Shown in pieces: positions 27,246 through 36,043 of a stretch of DNA of 64,000 nucleotides. How positions within the stretch are numbered: position 1 is the first letter of the stretch; every line of letters starts with the position of its first letter. Below the pieces are notes generated by a model. The model worked only from the letters and a program-made list of their open reading frames with translations, did no database searches and was not told the DNA's origin. A program made the translations under genes and the position numbers. Source of the DNA: AP-15 sp963777435 (GTDB lineage: Bacteria; Pseudomonadota; Alphaproteobacteria; ATCC43930; CGMCC-115725); the NCBI GenBank assembly GCA_963777435.1, contig CAVZQT010000004.1:496001-560000 (forward strand), read 5' to 3'.

Positions 27246-28094
27246 TCAGCCCGGTGGCGCCGATTTTATAACGTCAGCGATTTGCTGCACCGCCGCCCGC
27301 TCGGCCGGCGAACCGGTTTGCGCCGGAACCGCCGCCTCGATTACACGTCGGGCTGATGGCCGAGCAGGAGGCGTGGAGGTCTCGATCAATCGCGGAGCGT
27401 TTCGCCGTAACGCGGGCGGAGGCGGCGCCACAATCGAATTTGCTCCCGGGCCGATCGGCCGCGGCCCGAATAGCGAGCCGGACGGGCAGGCATTCCCGGA
27501 CTTGCTGACCGAAACCTTTGGCGGCCCACCGTTCCCCGAATAGGAGTAGACCATCCGCTCGCTGCAGGTGCCAGCGCCGGTGCTGGTCGAGGTCACGACC
27601 ACACCCGACACCTGTCCTGGTTCGCCCGGCGGCATCGCAGCCATCGCCGCCTCGATCGCCGGATTTGATCCGACCAGCCAGACCGGCGCGTTCGCGAGCG
27701 CTTGTGCCTGCGCGATCAGACGCGCCGACGCGGCCTGCTGATCGGCGGCCAATCGATAAAGCTCCACCGGCGTCGGCGTAATTACGTCGAACCCCTGGTC
27801 GGCCCACAGCTGCGGGCTGGCGGTCACCACATCCCCGGGTCCAGGCAACATGACAACAATAGCGGCGGGAGCGTTCGGCCCGATGGCATAGACCCGCGCA
27901 GTCCCGTTAGCGGTCGGCTGTACCTCGACTGGCGCGGCTGGTATATACGCCTGTGGTGGCGAATGCACCGCGGGCGCATAGCCAGGGCCGGGTGCGTAGG
28001 CCTGCGGCGGTCCATCCCCACCGTATGCGCAGCCCACCACCGGAGAGAGAATAGCCAGGCAGCGGCAGAGGGTTACGGTTCGCTGCTTCCACAT
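27246..28094 (-). CDS. Exported, probable lipoprotein of unknown function
   Basis: A 282-residue protein. The ATG at 28094 has AGAGGAGG 6 bases upstream, a strong site. The N terminus MWKQRTVTLCRCLAILSPVVGC ends in VVGC, a lipobox-like cysteine. A Pro/Tyr/Ala-rich stretch follows, then a compact part with PAAIVVMLPGPGDVVTASPQ, WADQGFDVITPTP and APVWLVGSNPAIEAAMAAM, alpha/beta-hydrolase-like in layout but without an obvious nucleophile elbow. TSTSTGAGTCSERMVYSY suggests a disulfide. The C-terminal third is low complexity. No family recognised. Confidence 0.65.
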   Translation of the reverse strand: MWKQRTVTLCRCLAILSPVVGCAYGGDGPPQAYAPGPGYAPAVHSPPQAYIPAAPVEVQPTANGTARVYAIGPNAPAAIVVMLPGPGDVVTASPQLWADQGFDVITPTPVELYRLAADQQAASARLIAQAQALANAPVWLVGSNPAIEAAMAAMPPGEPGQVSGVVVTSTSTGAGTCSERMVYSYSGNGGPPKVSVSKSGNACPSGSLFGPRPIGPGANSIVAPPPPALRRNAPRLIETSTPPARPSARRVIEAAVPAQTGSPAERAAVQQIADVIKSAPPG

Positions 28095-28282
28095 CGATAC
28101 GCCTCCTCTGAAATCGATTTCAGCTCGATAAATCGCTCCCGATTTGGGCAATTTCTTGGCCACTGAAGCCCGGCCTCTCTTCTCATTGGCACGCGAGGAT
28201 CGGCCGAGTAGGCCGGCCCGGGCAGACGCCTCCTCGTCGTCTATGTTAAAGTGCCGTACTTAATCGAGATTGCTTCGCTGCG

Positions 28283-28316
28283 CTCGCAATGACGGCGAAA
28301 TTGTCGTCATTGCGAG
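28283..28316. repeat. Perfect inverted repeat (12 bp arms)
   Basis: CTCGCAATGACG (28283-28294) and CGTCATTGCGAG (28305-28316) are exact reverse complements with a 10-base spacer. Sequences of this type are dispersed repeats in many alphaproteobacteria. It lies in the non-coding gap 28095-28606 upstream of the DUF4279-type gene. Confidence 0.75.
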
Positions 28317-28370
28317 TTCGCCAAGGGCCGACGGCCGACCCGCCCTATGTCAACCACCACAGAAGCGCTT

Positions 28371-28441
28371 TCCCGGCGAAGGCCGGGATCACTGATCCGC
28401 CTGCTGAGCGCTGCAAGAGTGGGCCCCGGTTTTCGCCGGGG
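28371..28441. repeat. Pair of GC-rich hairpins in a dispersed-repeat-like stretch
   Basis: TCCCGGC/GCCGGGA (28371-28377 with 28382-28388) and CCCCGG/CCGGGG (28424-28429 with 28436-28441) form two tight hairpins about 50 bases apart. With the inverted repeat at 28283 they make the 28.1-28.6 kb gap look like a block of repeat elements. No gene is seen there. Confidence 0.6.
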
Positions 28442-28621
28442 CAGCGTTCCACCCTGACCATCTTGTTTCTTGGTGGGAGCCGGATGACTAAGCAATCCGC
28501 TATGACGACCCACGGCGGGAAGCGTCTGTCTATTCCGGACCAATCGCTTAAAAGCTCGAGGTTTCAGAGCGCTTCGCCCTGCCGACCTCTCCGGGTTATT
28601 GGTGGCATGGAACGAACACCC

Positions 28622-29317
28622 ATGGCCCGACCGCGCGCTCGCATATTGTGGAGCAATCCTGGGAACCCGCCGGACCCAGTTGCGCGGGCGCTCGGTATCG
28701 AGCCCCGACGTTTCAGCCGCGCGCTCCATAAGATCAACGCAGCCAACGATCTTTCGGGGGCTGATCGCGTGATAATAAAGAGCGATGGATCGGTCACCGA
28801 TGAGCAAGGCGAACCGTCACCCATGAGCAAGGCGAACCGCTTGGCAACCTCCACGACGAAGACTGAGGTCGAAGCCGACCGCAAAGCATTTGTGACATTG
28901 CGGTTCTCGGGCGACAATCTCGACCCCGATGAAATTTCGGCTGTTCTGCCCATAGAGCCGACCCGCGCGCATCGCAAAGGCGAGACATTTTTCGCCGGGC
29001 CCCGAGCCGGGAAGCTGCGCGGCCGCACTGGAATGTGGTTCCTCGCCACCGACAAACTCGTATCCAGTGACGATCTTCAGGATCATTTGGCTTTCGTGGA
29101 AAACCTGCTTTATCCGGAGCCAGGCGATCATCACCAAATTATGGCGCTGCGCGAGATACTCGCCCGCACGCATTCCCGCGCCCACGTGACCTGCTTTTGG
29201 CGCGACGATCCCGGGGAACCTTCCCCGCAAATCCCAGCGCAATTCAAATCCGCCATCGCACCTCTGGCCGCCGATATCGAAACCGATTTCGTGGCGCGAG
29301 CAACGGGGATGCCTTAA
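28622..29317 (+). CDS. DUF4279-type protein with an N-terminal helical extension
   Basis: The 231-residue protein has two parts. Residues 1-65, with WSNPGNPPDPVARALGIEP and GSVTDEQGE, look like a small alphaproteobacterial domain seen alone in other proteins. From about 85 the sequence FVTLRFSGDNLDPDEISAVL, then PTRAHRKGE and TGMWFLATDK, matches DUF4279. DUF4279 proteins are often found among toxin-immunity or accessory genes; no function is proved. ATG at 28622 is preferred, ATG 28607 is possible. A nuclease-like gene pair lies just downstream on the other strand. Confidence 0.6.
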   Translation: MARPRARILWSNPGNPPDPVARALGIEPRRFSRALHKINAANDLSGADRVIIKSDGSVTDEQGEPSPMSKANRLATSTTKTEVEADRKAFVTLRFSGDNLDPDEISAVLPIEPTRAHRKGETFFAGPRAGKLRGRTGMWFLATDKLVSSDDLQDHLAFVENLLYPEPGDHHQIMALREILARTHSRAHVTCFWRDDPGEPSPQIPAQFKSAIAPLAADIETDFVARATGMP

Positions 29318-29398
29318 TCGTCATTCGCCAGGGTTGCCGATTAGACCTTCAGCGCGCGGCATAGTAGATGAAGGCTCGGCTAATCGCCGGAGCTCCGG

Positions 29399-29998
29399 TC
29401 AAATATTCTGGTTCAATTGGACCGCAGCAGTCCTGAGTTCTGCCGTGATATCGCGCACGTCGGGGAGCGACCAGACTGAGTCATTGAGGTAAAATATCGA
29501 ACTGTTTGTGTGTTCGTTAAACCTTGCGCGCTGCCTAATAAGTTGGTGGGGAACAATGGCTGCTCTCATCACCGAGTAATCGGCGTTGAATAAAATCCCG
29601 GCAACAAAGTCGAAAGGCATGCGGTCCATATTTCGCAAAGCGCTCAGCTGCCTCGGAGTTTTGACATTGATGATACGTCGGCTTTTCACCTGATATTTGA
29701 AATTGTTACGGTCAATAGCATCGTAGCCGGAACAAGACTTCCCGGCTAGCTTCCAACCAAACGCTCGAACACAAAGGAATTCCGCATAATCTCCGCCCGG
29801 CCCGTTTGCGCTCCTGACGATCCTGCGCCGGCGAAGCTCATCGAGGGTTGACGCATGTAGTGCGAGAAGCTCCGATACGCTACTGCTATGGATGATGTTA
29901 GGTGTGCGGTCGTCTGTAGTCTTGATCAGCCGCTCACGACCTTCGTCACTCTTCGATCCCGGGAGGATGGACGCTTGTAACGAGTTGGGCGATTTGGG
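29399..29998 (-). CDS. PD-(D/E)xK nuclease-like frame without its own start codon
   Basis: Read on the minus strand the frame is open from beyond 29998 to a stop at 29399. It contains LDELRRRRIVRSANGPGGDY, AEFLCVRAFGW, SGYDAIDRN and YQVKSRRIINV. The E (in DYAEFL), D (in YDAID) and QxK (QVK) are spaced as in restriction-endonuclease-like folds, and the whole resembles DUF6998-like proteins. No ATG, GTG or TTG occurs in this frame before the conserved core, the first GTG (29689) being inside it. It is in the -1 frame relative to the gene at 29926-30285, so it is probably expressed as a frameshift fusion, or one base is missing from the sequence. Confidence 0.65.
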   Translation of the reverse strand, partial: PKSPNSLQASILPGSKSDEGRERLIKTTDDRTPNIIHSSSVSELLALHASTLDELRRRRIVRSANGPGGDYAEFLCVRAFGWKLAGKSCSGYDAIDRNNFKYQVKSRRIINVKTPRQLSALRNMDRMPFDFVAGILFNADYSVMRAAIVPHQLIRQRARFNEHTNSSIFYLNDSVWSLPDVRDITAELRTAAVQLNQNI

Positions 29999-30285
29999 GT
30001 AGTGCTTCCCTTCAGAAGTTTGCGTGCTCCTTCGGCTATTGCCGGAGCCACTCGGAGCGCCTGAGAGATCATCTTTAAAGCGTCTCGATCGCGGCCCGCA
30101 CGGATTATCTCTCGGGATTTGACAACCCTAGTGGTGCTTGCTGTAGGGATATAACCCGCCATCTCGACGAGAAGAGGGACCAACATATCCTTTGGGAACG
30201 AGAAGTCGGCGAATTTGTCATGATATGCGACATAGCAGGCCATTCCTACGGATCGCAGGTTTCTCAGCAACTTATCGTCATTCAT
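29926..30285 (-). CDS. Small uncharacterised protein upstream of the nuclease-like frame
   Basis: A 119-residue protein; ATG 30285 is preceded by GGGAGAT. Features: VGMACYVAYHDKFADFSFP, a TASTTRVVKSREIIRAGRDRDALK region, then a basic tail RPTRYKRPSSRDRR. The TRV-x-x-(S/A)R-x-II-x-AGR-x-x-DAL pattern recurs in small proteins of proteobacteria whose function I do not know. The last 24 codons overlap the nuclease frame, which lies at -1. It may be the N-terminal part of a 295-residue fusion protein. Confidence 0.6.
   Translation of the reverse strand: MNDDKLLRNLRSVGMACYVAYHDKFADFSFPKDMLVPLLVEMAGYIPTASTTRVVKSREIIRAGRDRDALKMISQALRVAPAIAEGARKLLKGSTTPNRPTRYKRPSSRDRRVTKVVSG
29992..29998 (-). promoter_or_regulatory. 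Candidate -1 ribosomal frameshift site CCCAAAT
   Basis: On the minus strand codons of the small gene read ACC CCA AAT, giving the heptamer C CCA AAT, an exact X XXY YYZ slippery pattern in the right phase. A -1 slip would continue as TCG CCC AAC into the nuclease-like frame. Purine-rich AAGGGAAG lies about 8 bases upstream, as do stimulatory Shine-Dalgarno-like sites elsewhere. No experiment or comparison supports use of the site yet. Confidence 0.4.
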
Positions 30286-30416
30286 CGGAGATCTCCCGTG
30301 CTGCGGGCGACCAGCGTGTTCAACCAGCGGAGACCTGGGTGGAGCAGCTGCAGACGCCAACCTGCAGCTGTGAGCGTAAGTCGAAAGTGTAGCGCCCGAG
30401 TTAATAGCGGCGGGGA

Positions 30417-31589
30417 TCACCCCAGTTCGACGATTCGCGGCAGGACCTCCTTTGAGAACATCGTCAGGTTGTCGACGGTCTCTTCGTGGCTGATCGTGCC
30501 GCCCTGCCCCATCATCAGCAAATGGCCGAAACCGCCGACATGGTCGTAAAACGCCATTAGCTGGTCGTAGACGTCGTCGGGGGTGCCGGCGAACGAAAGG
30601 CCGGCGTCGATCGCCTCGTCGACCGACATCGTGCGCGGGTTGATCGGGTGCCCGTCCTTGGTCTGGACCCGGGTTGCCCGCGCCGCCATGGCACCGCCTG
30701 ATTTCAGCATCTGGGCGGCCGTGCGCGGCGCAACATAGCCGGGCGGGTTGGCGAATTGCGGCGCGACAATCCCCGAGGTGCGGCTGTAATCGAGGATCTG
30801 GTCGGCGCGCCGCATGCCCTCCTCGCGGGTGTGTCCGACTCCGATCAATGCCATGTAGGCGAGCCGCTCGGGTGTCGGCTCGTGGCCGACCTCACGGGCT
30901 TTCTTGCGATAGGCCTCGAAGATCGCCGGGGTGCGGACCCAACCGGTGTTGAGAACGCCGATCACCATGCCGCGCGCCGCCGCCTCGGTCGCGCTGTCGG
31001 TGCTGCCGACCGGCGTCCATACCGGCGGGTGCGGCTGCTGGTATGGGCGCGGCCAGACATTGACCGAACGGTACTGAAAATGCCGGCCCTCCCAGTTGAA
31101 CGGGCCATCATGGCTAGTCATCGCCTTCAGGATCAGATCGTGCGCTTCCCAGAAGCGCTCGGTCAGCTCGGCCGGGTTGGTGTTGGCGGGCGAGATCTCG
31201 AACGGTACGCCTTTGACAAACCCCATTTCCAGCCGGCCGCGCGAGATCACATCGATGATCGAATACTCCTCGGCGACGCGGATCGGGTCGTTGCGGTTGC
31301 CGATCGGCATGCCGAGCGCCAGCAGCCGCACCTTTTTCGTCTCGCGCGCCAGGATCGCCATCGGGATCGTGCACACCGAGTCGGCGCAGGTCGCTGTGGC
31401 ATGGTGCTCGTTGGTCATGATGTTGATGCCGAGCTCGTCGCACAACGCCCACTCGTCGAGATAGCGGTGGTAAAGATCAGCCCCAATTTTCGGGTCGAAC
31501 AGCCGGCTCGGGACGACCACACGGTACGAGTTGCGGAGATGCGGCCATGCCGGGTGATAGGCCATCTCGCTGAAATGCCAGACCTTCAT
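30417..31589 (-). CDS. Luciferase-like (LLM class) flavin-dependent oxidoreductase
   Basis: The 390-residue protein has ALCDELGINIMTNEHHATATC, VRLLALGMPIGNRNDPIRVA and YSIIDVISRGRLEMGFVKG, the usual strands and the EHH active-site region of bacterial luciferase-like monooxygenases. Its ATG overlaps the stop of an alpha/beta hydrolase gene (ATGA), making a two-gene operon, hydrolase first. Oxidative cleavage followed or preceded by hydrolysis is a reasonable guess for the pair; the substrate is unknown. Confidence 0.88.
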   Translation of the reverse strand: MKVWHFSEMAYHPAWPHLRNSYRVVVPSRLFDPKIGADLYHRYLDEWALCDELGINIMTNEHHATATCADSVCTIPMAILARETKKVRLLALGMPIGNRNDPIRVAEEYSIIDVISRGRLEMGFVKGVPFEISPANTNPAELTERFWEAHDLILKAMTSHDGPFNWEGRHFQYRSVNVWPRPYQQPHPPVWTPVGSTDSATEAAARGMVIGVLNTGWVRTPAIFEAYRKKAREVGHEPTPERLAYMALIGVGHTREEGMRRADQILDYSRTSGIVAPQFANPPGYVAPRTAAQMLKSGGAMAARATRVQTKDGHPINPRTMSVDEAIDAGLSFAGTPDDVYDQLMAFYDHVGGFGHLLMMGQGGTISHEETVDNLTMFSKEVLPRIVELG

Positions 31590-32362
31590 CGCCTCACCTC
31601 CGTGGCTGCGAATTGTTCGATTGCGGCGGCGACCGCGTCGGGACGCTCGATCTGCGGATAATGCCCAGCCTGCCCGATGCGCGCGAATGTGGCGCGGGGC
31701 AAGGCGGCGGCGAGCTTTTCGCCAAATGCAGGGGTGACGATGCCGTCACTGTCGCCCCACGCCACCAGGCTCGGCGCCCGCACCCGGTGCAGCCATTGCT
31801 TGAGACCGGGATTGTGCATGTAGGGCCGCCAGCCATAGAGCACGGCGGCCTGCCGGTCGCACGCAATCGCGGTCAGCTCGTCATCGCTGAGCGAGCTGTA
31901 ATCGGGCACTGCGCGCGCCGGATCGTAGAAGGTGCGCCGCCGCACCTCGTCTTCCGGCAAGGCGTAAACATCGGCGATGTCGCGCTCTTCGCGCCCACCA
32001 AATTTGACACCGAGCAAGTCGATCAGAACCAATGCCGCGATCTTGTCGGTCGAGCGCACCGCGATTTCGAGCGCCACCCACCCGCCGAACGACGAGCCGA
32101 CGACGAGCGCCGGGCTCCGCTGGCGGTCGAGCCAGTCGAGATAAAGATAGGCAAGGTCACTGACGCTGCGAAAGCTGTCCGGCCGCGCGGAGTGGCCGAA
32201 TCCGGGGTGGCGGGGCGCGGTGACTTGCCAATTGCGCCTGACGATCTCGAGGAAGCCGGCGTTCTGCGCGACGTAATCGCCGCCGTGAAGGAAGAGCAAT
32301 GGCGGACCCGCGCCGGCGATCGAGCCATCGAGCGCGTAGTTTCCGATTTCGATCAGCGTCAT
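31586..32362 (-). CDS. Alpha/beta hydrolase
   Basis: A 258-residue hydrolase: LLFLHGGDYVAQN (oxyanion region), nucleophile elbow VGSSFGGWVA, acid in AWGDSDGIVTP and histidine in GQAGHYPQIE. All catalytic residues are present. ATG 32362 follows GGGAGGAG; an upstream extension in the same frame has no family sequence. It is coupled to the luciferase-like gene downstream. Confidence 0.88.
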   Translation of the reverse strand: MTLIEIGNYALDGSIAGAGPPLLFLHGGDYVAQNAGFLEIVRRNWQVTAPRHPGFGHSARPDSFRSVSDLAYLYLDWLDRQRSPALVVGSSFGGWVALEIAVRSTDKIAALVLIDLLGVKFGGREERDIADVYALPEDEVRRRTFYDPARAVPDYSSLSDDELTAIACDRQAAVLYGWRPYMHNPGLKQWLHRVRAPSLVAWGDSDGIVTPAFGEKLAAALPRATFARIGQAGHYPQIERPDAVAAAIEQFAATEVRR

Positions 32363-32529
32363 TCGCTCTCCTCCCGGCGCTGTGGATGCTTCCGTTTGTC
32401 CGACGAGTATCGCGGTCCTTGGCGGTTTGGTCCACCCGCGCTGAACGCAAGCGACAGTGCTTGCTTTCGCCCGCCGGTCGCGCGAACTAGAGCAAGGCAA
32501 AATGCCCGGTGAGCGGAAAGGCGGCGCCA

Positions 32530-33876
32530 ATGAACCAGACAGCGCAGCCGCGAGCGGCGGGGACGGCGCCGGTCGGGATCGAGGAGGTGGCGGAGGTGCT
32601 GGCGTTGAACCCGACCTTTGCCCATTTCGATCGAGCAGCATTGCACGCGGTCGCAGCCCATTGCGGCTTTGCCAGCTTCGCTGCCGGCGAAACAATCATG
32701 CGCCAAGGCGATCCCGGCAATTTCGCCTATCTGATCCTGGAGGGTGAGGTCGACGTCTTTGTCGAAATCCCGGCCGGCCGCATCCCGATGGCGACGCTCG
32801 GCCGACATAAGACGATCGGTGAACTTGGCGCCTTTACCGACATGCCCCGGACCGCAACCGTCGTCGCCCGCAGCGAGCTCGCGACATTGCGCGTCGACCG
32901 CGAAACATTGATGAGCCTTGCCGCGGACTTCCCGGCGATCCCCGTCGCGGTGATCGCCGAGCTGGGGCGGCGGCTGCACAGCATGAACACGCCGCTCGCC
33001 TATCTAACCTATGCGGCCGGCGCCTTGGCGCGCGACGAATACGACGCCGAAATCCTGAATGAATTGACCAATCAGCAGGGCGAGCTCGCCAATTTCGCCC
33101 GCGTCTTTGCCAATATGGCGGCGGAGATCCGCGACAAGCAGCAGCGCCGGCATGAGATTGAGGCTGCCGCCGATCTGCAAAGATCGATTTTGCCGGGGCC
33201 GCTTACTCGCGAGGGAATGGCTCGTGCTGTCGACCTGCACGCGGAAATGCATCCGGCGCGCGAAGTCGGCGGCGATTTTTACGACTACTTTTTGATCGGC
33301 GAAAAACGGCTCGTCGTTACCGTCGCCGACGTTTCCGGTAAGGGGATTCCGGCGGCTTTGTTTATGGCCGTTTCACGCACCGTCTTACGATCGATCGCCG
33401 GTATCGATGACATGGCGGCGGCAATGCGCGATGCCAATCGCCTGCTGTCCGCCGAAAATGAAGCCTGCATGTTCGTCACCGTGTTTTACGGCGTGCTGGA
33501 TCTCGCGAACGGCCTTTTGCGCTGGTGCAACGCCGGCCACAACCCGCCCTATCTGCTGCGCGCCGGAGGGGGCCGCGAGATGCTGCACGCCACCGGCGTC
33601 CCGTTTGGCATTGATCCCGCCGGGTTCCACCGCATCGGCGAAAGCGTGCTGATGCCCGGCGACGGGCTGTTCCTCTACAGCGACGGCATCACCGAAGCCT
33701 TCAATCCCGCGGGCGAGCTTTACGGCAACAATCGGCTCGAAGGCGTGCTCGACAGAGAGCGCGGGCGCGGTGCCGCCGAGATCATCAGCGATGTCCTTGC
33801 CGAGACGAACCGCTTTGCGGCCGGCGCCGAGCAGGCAGACGACATCACTTGCCTGGCGCTGCGTTATCAGCCCTGA
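32530..33876 (+). CDS. Cyclic-nucleotide-binding domain plus SpoIIE-type PP2C phosphatase
   Basis: Residues about 25-135 form a cNMP-binding domain (GETIMRQGDPGNFAYLILEG, HKTIGELGAF, PRTATVVA). A helical linker with EIRDKQQRRHEIEAAADLQ follows, and from about 225 a SpoIIE/RsbU PPM phosphatase with VGGDFYDYF, VTVADVSGKGIPAALF, LFLYSDGITEA and ADDITCLAL, the metal-binding aspartates intact. Such proteins dephosphorylate anti-sigma-factor antagonists. No partner switch genes lie next to it. ATG 32530 is preferred over GTG 32509 because AAAGGCGG precedes it. Confidence 0.9.
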   Translation: MNQTAQPRAAGTAPVGIEEVAEVLALNPTFAHFDRAALHAVAAHCGFASFAAGETIMRQGDPGNFAYLILEGEVDVFVEIPAGRIPMATLGRHKTIGELGAFTDMPRTATVVARSELATLRVDRETLMSLAADFPAIPVAVIAELGRRLHSMNTPLAYLTYAAGALARDEYDAEILNELTNQQGELANFARVFANMAAEIRDKQQRRHEIEAAADLQRSILPGPLTREGMARAVDLHAEMHPAREVGGDFYDYFLIGEKRLVVTVADVSGKGIPAALFMAVSRTVLRSIAGIDDMAAAMRDANRLLSAENEACMFVTVFYGVLDLANGLLRWCNAGHNPPYLLRAGGGREMLHATGVPFGIDPAGFHRIGESVLMPGDGLFLYSDGITEAFNPAGELYGNNRLEGVLDRERGRGAAEIISDVLAETNRFAAGAEQADDITCLALRYQP

Positions 33877-33991
33877 ACCACAGGTAACGGCGGCCTCTCG
33901 GGTCGTCGAAATCTCCTCCCGTGATGCGACATTTTGTCATATGCTTCCAAGAGCCGGCGTTTCCGGTCACTAGCGAAGCTGGGAGGATCCC

Positions 33992-34423
33992 ATGAATGTC
34001 GAGGCGATCCTGCGTGACAAGGGGCGGGCTGTCGTCACCATTCGCCCGGGCGAATCTATCGCGACCGCATCAGCGATATTGCGGGACCGCAATGTCGGCG
34101 CGCTCGTCGTCAGCGGCGACGGCGAGACCGTCGACGGTATCATTTCGGAACGCGACATAGTCCAAGGGCTTGCCGATCACGGCAGCGCGCTGTTGTCGCT
34201 GCACGTTGCCGCAGCAATGAGCAACCCGGTCATCACTTGCGATCCCGCCGACACGGTCGCCGATCTGATGGCTGAGATGACAAGTCACCGGATCCGACAC
34301 TTGCCGGTCGTCCGCAACGGGCGGCTCGTCGGGATCGTCAGCATCGGCGATCTCGTCAAAAACCGACTCGATGAAATCGAACAGGAGTCGCGTTCGCTGC
34401 GCTCGTTCATCGCGGGCGGGTGA
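33992..34423 (+). CDS. CBS-domain pair protein
   Basis: The 143-residue protein consists of two CBS motifs: GESIATASAILRDRNVGALVV with GIISERDIVQ, and DTVADLMAEMTSHRIRHLPVV with GIVSIGDLVK. CBS pairs bind adenosine nucleotides and sense energy state. GGGAGGAT precedes the ATG. It may signal together with the upstream cNMP-binding phosphatase, but that is inference. Confidence 0.9.
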   Translation: MNVEAILRDKGRAVVTIRPGESIATASAILRDRNVGALVVSGDGETVDGIISERDIVQGLADHGSALLSLHVAAAMSNPVITCDPADTVADLMAEMTSHRIRHLPVVRNGRLVGIVSIGDLVKNRLDEIEQESRSLRSFIAGG

Positions 34424-34575
34424 GCCGCTGCGACAAGCGCCAGACCGGACTGGCGGCAGGCAGTCGACGATAATGGGCGGGCTTGCGCTATCGTCGGGTG
34501 ATCGCTGCGGTCCCAGCCTTGCCAAGCTCCGGGCCGGTTCGTACGTATCGTAAAGCTGCAAGGGAGGTGTGCGCG

Positions 34576-36033
34576 ATGAAGCTTTCCGATCCAAAGCTGT
34601 TCCGCCAGCAATGCTATATCGATGGCGAATGGGTCGACGCCTTGAACCGCGGGACGATCCCGGTGACCGATCCGGCGACCGGCGAAACCCTCGGCACGGT
34701 TCCGAGGATGGGCGCCGAGGAAACCCGCCAGGCGATCGAGGCCGCCGACCGCGCACTCCCCGCCTGGCGCGCCAAGACCGCCAAGGAGCGCGCCCACATC
34801 CTGCGCCGCTGGTACGATCTGATGATGGCGAACCAGGAAGATCTCGCGACCCTGATGACCGCCGAGCAGGGCAAGCCGCTCGCCGAGTCGAAGGGCGAGA
34901 TCGCTTATGCCGCCTCGTTCATCGAATGGTTTGGCGAGGAGGGCAAGCGCATCTACGGCGACACGATCCCGGCGCATATGGCCGACAAGCGCATCGTCGT
35001 TACCAAGGAGCCGATTGGTGTGTGCGCCGCGATCACGCCGTGGAATTTTCCGGCGGCGATGATCACCCGCAAATGCGGCCCTGCACTCGCCGCCGGCTGC
35101 ACGATGGTGTTGAAACCGGCCTCCGCCACCCCTTTTTCGGCGCTCGCGCTGTGCGAACTGGCCGAGCGCGCCGGGGTGCCGCGCGGCGTTTTTTCGTGCG
35201 TGACCGGGGGCGCCAAGGAGATCGGCGGCGAGATGACCTCAAACCCGACCGTGCGCAAATTGACCTTCACCGGCTCGACCGAGATCGGCAAATTGCTGAT
35301 GGAGCAGTGCGCCGCGACCGTCAAGAAAACCTCGATGGAATTGGGCGGCAACGCCCCGTTTATCGTGTTTGACGATGCCGATATCGAGATGGCGGTCAAG
35401 GGCGCCATCGCCTCGAAATACCGCAATGCCGGTCAGACCTGCGTCTGTGCCAACCGCATCCTGGTGCAGGACGGCGTCTACGATGCCTTCACCAGGCGGC
35501 TCGCCGAAACCGCCGGCGCCATGAAGGTCGCGAGCGGGTTTGAGCCGGGCGCGGTGATCGGCCCGCTGATCGACATGAAAGCGGTCGAAAAGGTCGAGGC
35601 GCACATCGCCGACGCGGTCAAGAAAGGGGCGAAGGTCGTGATCGGCGGCAAACGCGCCGCACAGGGCGGCAGCTTTTTCGAGCCGACGGTGCTGACCGAT
35701 GTGACGACCGACATGGTTATCACCAAGGAAGAGACCTTTGGCCCTGTGGCGCCGCTCTACCGCTTCAAGACCGAGGCGGAAGCGATCAAAATGGCCAACG
35801 ACACCGAATTCGGGCTCGCCGCCTATTTCTACAGCCGCGACATCGGCCGCATCTGGCGCGTCGCCGAAGCGCTCGAATACGGCATCGTCGGCATCAACGA
35901 GGGCATCATCTCGACCGAGATCGCCCCCTTTGGCGGCATGAAGGAAAGCGGCATCGGCCGCGAAGGCTCGAAATACGGCATCGAGGACTACCTCGAAATC
36001 AAATACCTCTGCATGGGCGGCATCGACCGCTAA
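34576..36033 (+). CDS. gabD: NAD(P)-dependent succinate-semialdehyde dehydrogenase
   Basis: The 485-residue aldehyde dehydrogenase has VCAAITPWNFPAAMITRKCG, FTGSTEIGK, the general base in MELGGNAPF and the catalytic cysteine in NAGQTCVCANR, then KEETFGPVAP and EGIISTEIAPFGG. This matches GabD, oxidising succinate semialdehyde to succinate at the end of GABA breakdown. ATG 34576 follows GGGAGGTG. A second, partial copy lies at 38738-39048. Confidence 0.92.
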   Translation: MKLSDPKLFRQQCYIDGEWVDALNRGTIPVTDPATGETLGTVPRMGAEETRQAIEAADRALPAWRAKTAKERAHILRRWYDLMMANQEDLATLMTAEQGKPLAESKGEIAYAASFIEWFGEEGKRIYGDTIPAHMADKRIVVTKEPIGVCAAITPWNFPAAMITRKCGPALAAGCTMVLKPASATPFSALALCELAERAGVPRGVFSCVTGGAKEIGGEMTSNPTVRKLTFTGSTEIGKLLMEQCAATVKKTSMELGGNAPFIVFDDADIEMAVKGAIASKYRNAGQTCVCANRILVQDGVYDAFTRRLAETAGAMKVASGFEPGAVIGPLIDMKAVEKVEAHIADAVKKGAKVVIGGKRAAQGGSFFEPTVLTDVTTDMVITKEETFGPVAPLYRFKTEAEAIKMANDTEFGLAAYFYSRDIGRIWRVAEALEYGIVGINEGIISTEIAPFGGMKESGIGREGSKYGIEDYLEIKYLCMGGIDR

Positions 36034-36043
36034 CCACCATCCG

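Noticed and set aside
28283..28441. CRISPR array
   Set aside because: The palindromes are not regularly spaced, differ from one another and have no spacer pattern.
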